Shown piece after piece: positions 1 to 8,365 of a stretch of DNA of 33,766 nt (position 1 is the first letter of the stretch; the number at the start of each line of letters is the position of its first letter). Under the pieces are notes generated by a model that was not told where the DNA came from, made no database searches, and saw only the letters and a list, made by a program, of their open reading frames with translations. The DNA comes from Treponema sp. Lineage in GTDB: Bacteria; Spirochaetota; Spirochaetia; Treponematales; Treponemataceae. The position numbers and the translations under genes were made by a program. The stretch spans positions 1 to 33,766 of the forward strand of contig NZ_JAILGZ010000108.1 of the NCBI RefSeq assembly GCF_024696245.1. The letters are read 5' to 3'.

Positions 1-17
1 AATAATGGAGGGTAATT

Positions 18-281
18 ATGTCTAAAAAAGTATACGCAGGAAACCTTAACTTCATTACTACAGAAGATTCACTTAATGCAGCTTTTTCTAAATTCGGACA
101 GATAAATTCAGTTACCATAATAAAGGACAGGGATACAAATCAGTCCAAGGGTTTTGGTTTTGTAGAGTTTGAAAATGATGAAGATGCAGAAAAGGCTATT
201 TCTGTAATGAACGGCAAGGAATTTGACGGTAGAAAAATCCGTGTAAGCCTTGCAGAAGAAAAAAAACGCCGTACTTTCTGA
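18..281 (+). CDS. Small RRM RNA-binding protein
   Basis: An 87-residue protein that is a single RNA-recognition motif, predicted to bind single-stranded RNA in the cytoplasm. RNP2 (VYAGNL, residues 5-10) and RNP1 (KGFGFVEF, 44-51) are both intact with their aromatic contact residues, followed by a short basic tail (KKRR). The start is fixed by GGAGG 6-10 nt upstream. Such stand-alone RRM proteins of 80-110 residues are known in spirochaetes and cyanobacteria, where some are cold-induced; the specific role here cannot be read from sequence. It may be monocistronic, because a separate promoter precedes the next gene. Confidence 0.93.
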   Translation: MSKKVYAGNLNFITTEDSLNAAFSKFGQINSVTIIKDRDTNQSKGFGFVEFENDEDAEKAISVMNGKEFDGRKIRVSLAEEKKRRTF

Positions 282-298
282 TTTAATTTTTAAGTAAT

Positions 299-327
299 TT
301 GATTTTTCAGGCACAGGGATTTATACT
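299..327 (+). promoter_or_regulatory. Sigma-70-type promoter of the M28 peptidase gene
   Basis: TTGATT (299-304), a 17-nt spacer and TATACT (322-327). The -10 box ends 6 nt before the ATG at 334, so transcription should begin at or next to the start codon. This agrees with the absence of a convincing Shine-Dalgarno site. Confidence 0.55.
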
Positions 328-333
328 TTTAGT

Positions 334-1236
334 ATGAGTTTCTTGCCTGAAGATTTTTTACAGTATATTTCTCCGGATTGCGACAGAATGCAGTTTATTC
401 GTGATTATCTTAAGAAATTCGGAGTAGACAGTGCAGTCTGTGCCATTGACGGCAAAAATCATATTCTGGTTCAATATGCCAGTCATTTTTATAATTCCCA
501 GTTTAAAATAAAGACAGTTATTGCTCATTACGACCGTGTTGCCGGCAGTCCCGGAGCTAATGATAACAGTGCTGCTGATTTTCAGCTTATGAACTGGGCT
601 GTCAGCTTAAAAAATTACCAGACCTTTCATAATGTAAGGATTTTTTTTACTGATGGAGAAGAGCTGGGCTGGAATACAGGTGTTAATGAACAGGGGGCAT
701 ATGGTATTGCCCAGACTTTTAAGAGACTTGGAATAGTTAACGATGATGTTTATGTCTTTGATGCCTGCGGAAGAGGCTCTGTTCCTGTCTTATCCCGTAC
801 TGTAATAGGAGAAAAGGCTCCCTCTGCCTTTAAGAAAAATTTTACGGATCTTTTTAACCGTACCCAGGATCTTTTGCGTTCAGTTTGTCCTCAGGGATGG
901 ATGAGCCTTCCTGTTCCTTATAGTGACAATGCTTCTTTTATTGCCTGTGGAATTCCGGCTGTTGCTATTACCATGCTTCCTGCAGACGAAGCTTCTCTCT
1001 ATGCAAGGGAACTTTCTTCCAACCATGATCTTGAAAATGCTGTCCTTAACAGAGAGTCCAGTAAAAAAGAAAGAATGGCTTCCCATGTTCCTGAATATGC
1101 CTACAAGGAACGTATTCCCCTTACATGGCGTCTTTTTCATACAGAAAAGGATAATGCCGCTTCCCTTACAAGAGACAGCTTTATGGTAATGTCAAATATT
1201 CTTTCCGGACTGGCAGCCTTAAAAGTTCCCCTTTAA
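334..1236 (+). CDS. M28-family zinc peptidase-like protein
   Basis: A 300-residue protein resembling M28 aminopeptidases/glutaminyl cyclases. The expected co-catalytic metal-site order is visible: H65 in AHYD, bridging D77 in GANDNSAA, the E109-E110 pair in TDGEELG, D143 in VFDACG and H269 in LFHTEKDN. No signal peptide is seen, so it is probably cytoplasmic; M28 enzymes cleave N-terminal residues of peptides and the substrate here is unknown. There is no good Shine-Dalgarno; a -10 box 6 nt before the ATG suggests a leaderless mRNA. The gene converges on the last receptor gene with a 9-bp gap and no clear terminator between them, so the transcripts may overlap. Confidence 0.8.
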   Translation: MSFLPEDFLQYISPDCDRMQFIRDYLKKFGVDSAVCAIDGKNHILVQYASHFYNSQFKIKTVIAHYDRVAGSPGANDNSAADFQLMNWAVSLKNYQTFHNVRIFFTDGEELGWNTGVNEQGAYGIAQTFKRLGIVNDDVYVFDACGRGSVPVLSRTVIGEKAPSAFKKNFTDLFNRTQDLLRSVCPQGWMSLPVPYSDNASFIACGIPAVAITMLPADEASLYARELSSNHDLENAVLNRESSKKERMASHVPEYAYKERIPLTWRLFHTEKDNAASLTRDSFMVMSNILSGLAALKVPL

Positions 1237-1245
1237 TAATATTCA

Positions 1246-2979
1246 TTACAGTCTGTCTAAGGCAGAAGAAAGTTCCTTCATCTTTAAAGCCGTATCACTG
1301 ATGTTTTTAGTGGATACAGTAAAGCTTTCTATTCCTGAACTTATCTGCTTAAGGGTAATTACAATCTGACTGAAAGAAGAAGTCTGCTGGTCTACGATTT
1401 CGGAAATATTGTTGGCCTTAATAAAGGTAAGGGCAGAAGTATCTTTTATAGTGTCAAATTGAGATTCCAGTTTGTGGGACAAAGTCTGTTCCTTTTCTAT
1501 AAGGGCTGTTTCGTTTTGTGAAGATTCAATAAGTTTTCTTGCAGATTCCTGGATGTTCTGGATAAAGGTTTGAATTTCCTGAATTGAATTCATTGTGGAA
1601 GTGGCAAGACGGCGAATTTCCGTAGAAACTATATGGAAATTTTTACCTTCGTTACCGGCACTGACTGCTTCCAGCTCTGCATTAAAAGCGATGATTCTTG
1701 TCTGGTCTGCAATATTATTGATAATTGTAACTACACTGCCAATGTTTTCAATCTGACTGCCGAGGTTTTTAATTCCGTTTATTATTTCAAGATTGGAGGT
1801 ATTAATATTATCAAGCTGGGATATGTTCTGTTTTAATACTTCAAGAGATGTCTCAATTTCTTTTTTTGTATTTTCAGCACCTTCAGAAACGTTAAGAATT
1901 CTGTTTGCAATATTTTTTGAAAGGGAATTGGAATCTTCCATTGTGCTTAGGATTTCCTTAACGTCAGTACTTTGTTCCATGGAATTTTTGGAAAGCATGG
2001 TTGAAATGGTAGAAAGATTTTCAGTTGTTTCAAGAACGTTTTTTCCAACCTGTGAAGCTTTAAGAACCTTATGCCTGAACTTTTTAATAATCTGGTTCAT
2101 TATATGAATGTTATAATCCATTTCATTACTTACAGATGTTGGACTATAAATTTCTGATTTTGAGTCATTTAAAATTTCTTTTACAGAAGATTTAAGTTTA
2201 TCAAGACCGTCTTTAATGGTTTTATAAAAATTAAAGCAGACACGGATTGTAACCATAAGGCTGACTATGGAAATTGTTATAATCCTGAAGATCTGATCAT
2301 AAGGAGAAAAATGCCTGTAGTTAATTGGTTTATATCCCTGGAAGAGAACAAAGAAAGTAATAATATTTGTAGTGATTACAGGAATAATAATTTCTATTAC
2401 AAGTTTTACTGTAAGTGATGTTCCATAAAGTTTTTTGCTTTTAAAAATATTATTGTCTACACCTTCTTCTATAATTTCTTTTGCATAGCTTATACATATG
2501 TGTTCCGTACTTCTTAAGGCTACAGTTCCGCAGACATATATTCCAAAGAAACAGGCCAGGTAAGAAAGAATTGTTGTCCTCCAGTCCAGTCCAATTGAAG
2601 GAAGATAGTGATAAAAAAGGCTGAGGATGAAAATTGCTGTGGTATATAAGATTGTCTGAATTTTAAATGTTTTTGAAGGAAGAGACATTAAGTCTTTGTA
2701 AAGGGCAGTTCTTTCTTCTATGCTGTTACAGTTTCCATTTTTAAAAGCATACAGTCTCTGGGAAATATTGCCGGTAAGCATTTTATTAATAGGTTTGTAA
2801 ATACCAAAAATAAAAATGCCAAGGGCAATTAAAGTAACTATGATGGCAGGAAAAGTTTGCGAAGGAGTTAAAAAAACAAACATTGACGAATAGAAGAATG
2901 TTATGATTCCAGATATAAAATCATTTTTTATCTGAGCTTTAAAAATTTTCTGGGTAAGGGTAAGTTCTTTAGTTTTCAT
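1246..2979 (-). CDS. Six-TM methyl-accepting chemotaxis protein, paralogue 4
   Basis: Last gene of the chemosensory row, 577 residues from the ATG at 2979, which overlaps the previous stop by 11 nt and has AGGA 8 nt upstream. An in-frame ATG at 3024 has no ribosome site. Six membrane segments are seen (about residues 21-38, 43-62, 105-125, 135-154, 190-213, 230-250), with no sizeable periplasmic ligand domain. A linker comes next, then a long coiled coil whose hairpin tip (420-458) reads ADQTRIIAFNAELEAVSAG and ends IRRLA. That is a divergent form of the canonical receptor tip. The conserved loop motif EERTALY (88-94) is shared with the paralogues. It should signal to the CheA/CheW encoded upstream; the stimulus is unknown. 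Confidence 0.85.
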   Translation of the reverse strand: MKTKELTLTQKIFKAQIKNDFISGIITFFYSSMFVFLTPSQTFPAIIVTLIALGIFIFGIYKPINKMLTGNISQRLYAFKNGNCNSIEERTALYKDLMSLPSKTFKIQTILYTTAIFILSLFYHYLPSIGLDWRTTILSYLACFFGIYVCGTVALRSTEHICISYAKEIIEEGVDNNIFKSKKLYGTSLTVKLVIEIIIPVITTNIITFFVLFQGYKPINYRHFSPYDQIFRIITISIVSLMVTIRVCFNFYKTIKDGLDKLKSSVKEILNDSKSEIYSPTSVSNEMDYNIHIMNQIIKKFRHKVLKASQVGKNVLETTENLSTISTMLSKNSMEQSTDVKEILSTMEDSNSLSKNIANRILNVSEGAENTKKEIETSLEVLKQNISQLDNINTSNLEIINGIKNLGSQIENIGSVVTIINNIADQTRIIAFNAELEAVSAGNEGKNFHIVSTEIRRLATSTMNSIQEIQTFIQNIQESARKLIESSQNETALIEKEQTLSHKLESQFDTIKDTSALTFIKANNISEIVDQQTSSFSQIVITLKQISSGIESFTVSTKNISDTALKMKELSSALDRL

Positions 2980-4717
2980 AGTCTTCGTCCTTGCTTGATG
3001 TGAGGTTCTTAAGGATTTCAGCATTTGTCTGAAGTTCAGTTGTTGTATCTATAATGTTTTTTGTAGACACAGAGAAGTCCTGAATACTGAAATTTATCTG
3101 CTGCAGAGTTTTTACAATCTGATCAAAGGAAGTGTTCTGCTGGTTTATAAGGTATTTGATTTCTGAAGAAGACAGGGCATTCTGCTGGGCAGATTTTTTA
3201 ATGTTGGAAAACCTTTCTTCCAGGAAGCTGGCAAGGTTTGTTCCCTGTCTGATTAATTTTGTAGAGCTCTGGGAGTCTTTAATGAGTTCATTTGAAGAAG
3301 CCTGTATCTCGTTGATTTTATCTTTGATTTCTTTTGTACTGTCCATCGTGGAATTTGCAAGACGGCGTATTTCTGAAGATACGTTCTTAAAATTCCTGTT
3401 TTCATTTTTAACACTTGTGGCTTCCAGTTCTGCATTAAAGGCAATGATTTTTGTCTGGTCTGCAATGGAATTAATCATATTTGTAATTTCCCAGATCCGG
3501 TTAATCTTTGAGTTCAGGTCTTTAATTCCAAAAATGGTTTCTTCATTTGAAGCAGCAATCTGGTTTATCATCTCAAGGTTTTGATTAAGAAGATCAGACC
3601 CTGCTGTTACTTTATCAAAGGTTTCCTGGGCAAAGTCTGAAACTTCCTGAATCTGGTCTTCTATATCATGAGAAAGCTGGGATACGTCTACCATAGTGGC
3701 AACTATTTCTTTTGTACCTGTAGACTGCTCTACAGAAGTAGTTTCAGTTTCGTTGGAAATCTTTGTTAAGGTATTTCCAAAATTATTAATATTGTTTCCT
3801 ATCTCGGTTGTAGTTGTAAGGAGGTTTTTAAAATGTTCTATAAGCTGGTTTATCATGTAATTGGAATAAGACTGTTCATTTGATAAATCACATTCTAGAA
3901 ATTCAAATTTATCTATATCCGTATCCAGCATGGCTTTAAGGGTAAGGGACATTTTATAATTTACCTTGTATATCTTTACATAGAAAAATACTATGAAGGC
4001 ACATTCTACAATAATGTTAAGAATACAGGTCCAGAACATTCTGTTTATCTGGAGTTTTTCTGGCTCCCAGTATACAGACTGATGAATAGGGGAGTAACCT
4101 GCAATAAGGATTGCACAGGCAATTATAGTTGTAAAAATAAGTGGAAGAATTACAAATAGAATTATTTCTGTAAGAATAGCATTGCCAAAATAATTTTTTT
4201 CTTCAACGTAATTTTTATCAACTCCGGCTGCTACAATTTTTACTGCATATTCATTACATATTTTTCTGCAGTAGCTGTCTCCAAAAAGTGAAGCAAGGAA
4301 GGATGCACAGGTAAACTGCATGAAGACAACTATTATAATGTTTACGTTAAAATTAAATTTAACGATAAAAAATCCTGCAACTATTATTTCTCCGATTATA
4401 AAATAAATAAAAGTCATAATAGCTGTAATAAAAGGAAGATGATGAAGTTCTTCAAGAAGTTCAGTTCTTTCTTCTATTGTTGTTTCTTTTGTTTCAAAGT
4501 ATTTCATTCTTTCTGAAATACCTTTGTAAACAATCATGTCGGATAAAAGAGCAACAGTAAATTGAAATATACAGAAAATTGCAGCAAGGAGTATGGCTGT
4601 TTTAAATACAAAATCTACAGAAATCTGAAGGGTAATTGAGGTATACATGAATATAAAAAAAGCTGATAAGCCGTCAGGTAAAAAGCTTTTTATAATGATA
4701 TGTTTTCTAAAACTCAT
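2969..4717 (-). CDS. Six-TM methyl-accepting chemotaxis protein, paralogue 3
   Basis: A 582-residue receptor. It starts at ATG 4717, overlapping the preceding stop in an ATGA arrangement, with AAAGGAG just upstream. Predicted membrane segments are at about 15-33, 38-58, 95-118, 124-145, 181-207 and 227-248, separated by short loops. Loop 2-3 carries EERTELLEELHHLP (82-95) and loop 4-5 carries GVDKNYVEEKNYFG (165-178), both recognisable in the paralogues. A HAMP-like linker (about 250-300) leads to a coiled coil with the tip ADQTKIIAFNAELEATS (419-435) and IRRLA. The C-terminus has no CheR-tethering pentapeptide of the NWETF type. Probably inner-membrane, with sensing in the membrane or loops. 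Confidence 0.85.
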   Translation of the reverse strand: MSFRKHIIIKSFLPDGLSAFFIFMYTSITLQISVDFVFKTAILLAAIFCIFQFTVALLSDMIVYKGISERMKYFETKETTIEERTELLEELHHLPFITAIMTFIYFIIGEIIVAGFFIVKFNFNVNIIIVVFMQFTCASFLASLFGDSYCRKICNEYAVKIVAAGVDKNYVEEKNYFGNAILTEIILFVILPLIFTTIIACAILIAGYSPIHQSVYWEPEKLQINRMFWTCILNIIVECAFIVFFYVKIYKVNYKMSLTLKAMLDTDIDKFEFLECDLSNEQSYSNYMINQLIEHFKNLLTTTTEIGNNINNFGNTLTKISNETETTSVEQSTGTKEIVATMVDVSQLSHDIEDQIQEVSDFAQETFDKVTAGSDLLNQNLEMINQIAASNEETIFGIKDLNSKINRIWEITNMINSIADQTKIIAFNAELEATSVKNENRNFKNVSSEIRRLANSTMDSTKEIKDKINEIQASSNELIKDSQSSTKLIRQGTNLASFLEERFSNIKKSAQQNALSSSEIKYLINQQNTSFDQIVKTLQQINFSIQDFSVSTKNIIDTTTELQTNAEILKNLTSSKDEDYEN

Positions 4718-6576
4718 TGCATGTCTCCTTTATAATTCAGGTGGCGTTTATTTATGTTAAAACTCATATTTTCTATACTTGCAGAACTGTTCTGCAGGTC
4801 ATTGATGGTATCTGTAATTATCCTTGATGTATTTTCAAATTCATTTAATTTTTCTTCTGTTTTTTCTGCGGCAAGCTGCATATAGTTAAAGTATTCTTTC
4901 TGTTTATCCAGGTCGGTCATAATTGTAGATGTGTCATTAACATTTTTAGAAGCAGCATCCCTGATGCTGGCAAAGTGGGTAGAAAGTTTTTCTGAAAGAG
5001 TGTTTCCTTCATGAATCTTATGCATACAGTCTTCACCGGTTTTTAAAAGCCCTTCACTGGAATCCTGAATTTCCTGTACTTTTTCCTTTGCCTTTCCTGT
5101 AAGTTCTATGGTTGTTTCTGCCAGCTGCCTGATTTCTTTAGATACATTAAGAAGGTTTTCGTTGTCGGAATTGATACTGTTGGCAACAAGTTCAGCGTTA
5201 AAGGCAACTATTTTTGTTTGTTCTGCCAGAGAGTCAATCAGGGTAATGATATCATGAATACCCAGTATCTTTGATGACAGCTGTTCTATTTCTGAGATTG
5301 TTGTCTGGTTTGAATCAGTAATCTCCTGAATTTTTGAAATATTTTCAGAAAAAGTTGTAAAGTTTGACTGGGCTGTAGAAAGGGTCTTTCTTGCAATATT
5401 AGAAACTTCAGAAAGGTTTTCCTTAATGTTTTGAGAAACCTCTGATGCCTGATTAATAGTGTTTATAATTTCATTAATGGAATTTTTCTGCATGTTAAGG
5501 GTATCCTGAGTCTTGGAAGAAATCTTGCTAAGTTTATCTCCTGAGTCCTTTATCTGAATATTTGCAGAATCTGTTTTTTCATGAATCTTTCTGAATATTA
5601 ATATAATTTTATTAAGAAGATACATGGTATGGGAGATTTCCGTATTAAGGTCTACAGGAAAAAGTTTTACTTTAGTAATATTTCCAATACTTATGGCAGT
5701 AAGGGCCTTTCCCATTTTAAATAAATAGATGCTGAGCTTGTTAATATAAAGAAAGACTGAGAGAGTTAACAGTAAAAAATTAATTACAGTTACACTAATC
5801 ATGCTGGAGATTGCTTCTTTTTGAGATAAAAGCTGGTAGTTAAAATTATTGTCCAGCTCTTTTAATGAAAGATCAAAAGTAGAAAAAGCCCCTTCTGCAG
5901 TATGATAAATTAAATATGATTTACTTAAAAACATAACTCCGGCAATGGAAATTGCACAAAAGATAAGAGGTATGACTACAAAAAATACAAAAAGAGATTT
6001 TATTGAATTAACGGGATCACTTACCCTTTCGTAATGTCTTGTTCCCTGCAGCTCATTCATAATTGCAGAAATGGCAATTTTTGTCATAAACTCTGTATAT
6101 CTGAAAACAATAAGGGAAGCAATATAAATTACATTAGTCTGAATCAGAAAATTAACAATAATGAATTTAATATCATAATGATAGAAGAAGTAATAGCATA
6201 AAGAAATGATTGTAAGAAAACTCATGTACTGAAGGTTAGTGTGTAATGTTTTTCTTGATGGGAATGATTTAAGCTGTCTGATTAAAAGTTCTTTTTTATG
6301 ACCAGAAGACTGGTGGGTTTTGTAAAAAAGAAGTTTTCTCAAAAGAGGAAAGGTAATAAGGTTGTTGCATATCGGCATTATAAGGATAAGAAAAATCAGG
6401 ATAACAATAACCTGCCACTGAATTGTAAATAAAGCGCAGGGTTTCTGGATTCTGAGAAATAAGTTACTGTAAATACAAATAAAGATAAGAAGAATAAAAT
6501 TAATTAGTGAGTAACCAAGATTTATTTTCTTTTCCATTTTTTGCTTTCTGTTAAATATAAAAAAATTACCTGACAT
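4714..6576 (-). CDS. Six-TM methyl-accepting chemotaxis protein, divergent paralogue 2
   Basis: A 620-residue member of the same family and the most divergent of the four. The start at ATG 6576 is supported by AGGAGG 7 nt upstream and overlaps the preceding stop by 11 nt. Membrane segments are at about 20-41, 52-75, 115-133, 137-158, 193-217 and 257-277. It has a longer loop between TM5 and TM6 (about 218-256), the largest extracytoplasmic stretch in the group. The ERT loop motif is lost and replaced by KKELLIRQLKSFP. At the hairpin tip FNAELVANS (459-467) replaces FNAELEA, and the following glycine-rich turn is SINSDNENLLN. It may form weaker or altered contacts with CheA/CheW. Confidence 0.82.
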   Translation of the reverse strand: MSGNFFIFNRKQKMEKKINLGYSLINFILLIFICIYSNLFLRIQKPCALFTIQWQVIVILIFLILIMPICNNLITFPLLRKLLFYKTHQSSGHKKELLIRQLKSFPSRKTLHTNLQYMSFLTIISLCYYFFYHYDIKFIIVNFLIQTNVIYIASLIVFRYTEFMTKIAISAIMNELQGTRHYERVSDPVNSIKSLFVFFVVIPLIFCAISIAGVMFLSKSYLIYHTAEGAFSTFDLSLKELDNNFNYQLLSQKEAISSMISVTVINFLLLTLSVFLYINKLSIYLFKMGKALTAISIGNITKVKLFPVDLNTEISHTMYLLNKIILIFRKIHEKTDSANIQIKDSGDKLSKISSKTQDTLNMQKNSINEIINTINQASEVSQNIKENLSEVSNIARKTLSTAQSNFTTFSENISKIQEITDSNQTTISEIEQLSSKILGIHDIITLIDSLAEQTKIVAFNAELVANSINSDNENLLNVSKEIRQLAETTIELTGKAKEKVQEIQDSSEGLLKTGEDCMHKIHEGNTLSEKLSTHFASIRDAASKNVNDTSTIMTDLDKQKEYFNYMQLAAEKTEEKLNEFENTSRIITDTINDLQNSSASIENMSFNINKRHLNYKGDMQ

Positions 6577-8356
6577 CAGCTTCCTCCTTTTTAATTATAG
6601 AAGTGAGTATGTCAGAGCTCTGGCTGATAATCTGTGAAGTTTCATGAAGGTCTTCGGCAGATTCTGAAAGTTTTACAAAGCCGCCGGAAATTTCTTTTAG
6701 GGATGTAATGATTTCATTAAAGAGAATACTCTGGTTTTCTGTAGTTCTTTGAATACGGGTAGCTGCTTCTGTGGTTATGTCAGAAGTCATTTTTACTTCA
6801 TTAAACTGTTCATCCATAAGATTTATGTATATATCTGAACCTTCCTTTACTTTCTGGGTACTGGCTTCTGATGTAATAATAAGGTTGTCTGATGAATGCT
6901 GCATTATAAGAATCCTGTCTTTTATTTCTTTAATTGAATCACTGATGGTAGAAGCAAGACGGCGGATTTCGTTTGCAACTATATGGAATTTTTCTCCGTG
7001 TTCTCCTGCGTAAGAAGCTTCCAGTTCTGCATTAAAGGAAATGATTCTTGTTTTTTCTGCAATGGTTTCTATTGTGTTAATGCTGGCCCAGACATTATCA
7101 ATTTTTTCACTAAGTTCTTTTATTCCGGTAATTGTATTAAGGTTTGCATCAGAGATTTCTGCCATTTTGGAAATTGTTTCCTTAAGTATGGATACTCCTC
7201 CGTTAACAGTGCTTTTTGTTTCTTCCGCATTAATTCTTATACGGGTAATTTTTTCAGTAATCTGGTTAAGGCTTAAAGCTGCATTATTCATTTCTTCCAT
7301 TACCTGACTTGTGTATTCACTTTGTTCTAATGAAAGTTCCGCATTTTTTTCTGATACTTCAGTAAGGGTACTGATAGTAGAGGCAAGCTGACTGCTGTAT
7401 TTTACAGTGTCCTTTGAAATATCAGAAATAAAATTAATGATTCTGTTTATAAGGTAAAAGTTATAGGAAATCTCATCGTTAAAAGTAACGGGAAGATTAA
7501 CATTCTTTTCAAGAGTTTCATCAGTAAATTTTTCAAGAATGGAATTAACAAGAGAAAAGGACTTGCTTATTCTGTTGACGATAATATATCCGGTTACGAT
7601 GCAGATAAGGCTGTTAATAAAAAGTACAATTCCTGTTTTAATAAAAAGAGTGTCAGTTGGTATTTTATCCATTATTGAGGATATAAAAAATACGCTGTGA
7701 CTTAAAGATGATGCAAAGAAACTTCCGGCAAAAATAATCATAAGTTTTGACGACAGGGACCTTCCGTAGAATTTATCCTTGAGAACTGTTTTTTCGTTAA
7801 GACCCTTTGCCGAAACGTCACAGGCTTTTTTTGAACATATATTTTCTGCGTAATTAAGGGCATAGATTGCTGCCATAAAAATACATTGAAGGGCAGAGAT
7901 ACATATAAAAATGACTGTTGATCTGCTTATATCAAAAAAGATAAAAAGGGCAAGGTATTCAAATATAAAGGCAGTAAGAAAAGTAAGGACTGTAACAAAA
8001 CTGGCCATTATTGAGATATGAGAAAGTTCCTTAATGATTTGTGTTCTTTCATTACAGTCTGTTTCTTGTGTATAAAATTTATAAAGCCTGGCAGATGTTT
8101 TTTTTGTGATGGCAGAATTTGTAAAAGGTCCGGCAATAAACTGGGAGCCAAAAACTATTATTACGGACACCATCATAAAAATTGAAAAATCATTTTGGGA
8201 TGAACCGTTTTCAAGTAAACCTGAAATATAAAATATGTAAAGAAAAACTATAATGCTAAGGATTATGTTAGGTATAATTCCTGATATGTACATCTCCCTT
8301 GTAAAGGATTTAGGAGTCATTGCATTTTTTGAATCAAAAGAAAATGTATCTGCCAT
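6566..8356 (-). CDS. Six-TM methyl-accepting chemotaxis protein, paralogue 1
   Basis: A 596-residue receptor, first of the four in transcription order. ATG 8356 follows the cyclase stop by 9 nt, with AAGGAAA as the ribosome site. Membrane segments are at about 26-47, 57-78, 115-141, 146-167, 203-227 and 236-260. Loop motifs are NERTQIIKELSHI (102-114) and KFYGRSL (195-201). The coiled-coil tip (429-468) reads IETIAEKTRIISFNAELEA, then AGEHGEKFHIV and IRRLA, closest of the set to canonical receptors in its AGE.G turn. Glu/Gln-rich stretches in the coiled coil could be methylated by the neighbouring CheR, but specific sites cannot be assigned by eye. Confidence 0.86.
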   Translation of the reverse strand: MADTFSFDSKNAMTPKSFTREMYISGIIPNIILSIIVFLYIFYISGLLENGSSQNDFSIFMMVSVIIVFGSQFIAGPFTNSAITKKTSARLYKFYTQETDCNERTQIIKELSHISIMASFVTVLTFLTAFIFEYLALFIFFDISRSTVIFICISALQCIFMAAIYALNYAENICSKKACDVSAKGLNEKTVLKDKFYGRSLSSKLMIIFAGSFFASSLSHSVFFISSIMDKIPTDTLFIKTGIVLFINSLICIVTGYIIVNRISKSFSLVNSILEKFTDETLEKNVNLPVTFNDEISYNFYLINRIINFISDISKDTVKYSSQLASTISTLTEVSEKNAELSLEQSEYTSQVMEEMNNAALSLNQITEKITRIRINAEETKSTVNGGVSILKETISKMAEISDANLNTITGIKELSEKIDNVWASINTIETIAEKTRIISFNAELEASYAGEHGEKFHIVANEIRRLASTISDSIKEIKDRILIMQHSSDNLIITSEASTQKVKEGSDIYINLMDEQFNEVKMTSDITTEAATRIQRTTENQSILFNEIITSLKEISGGFVKLSESAEDLHETSQIISQSSDILTSIIKKEEADVR

Positions 8357-8365
8357 TTGATTTCC

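Noticed and set aside
3132..3584. Plus-strand reading frame inside the receptor genes (and similar ones at 6771-7307, 8645-9214 and 10482-11186)
   Set aside because: They lie opposite conserved coding sequence, lack ribosome sites and show no recognisable domain.
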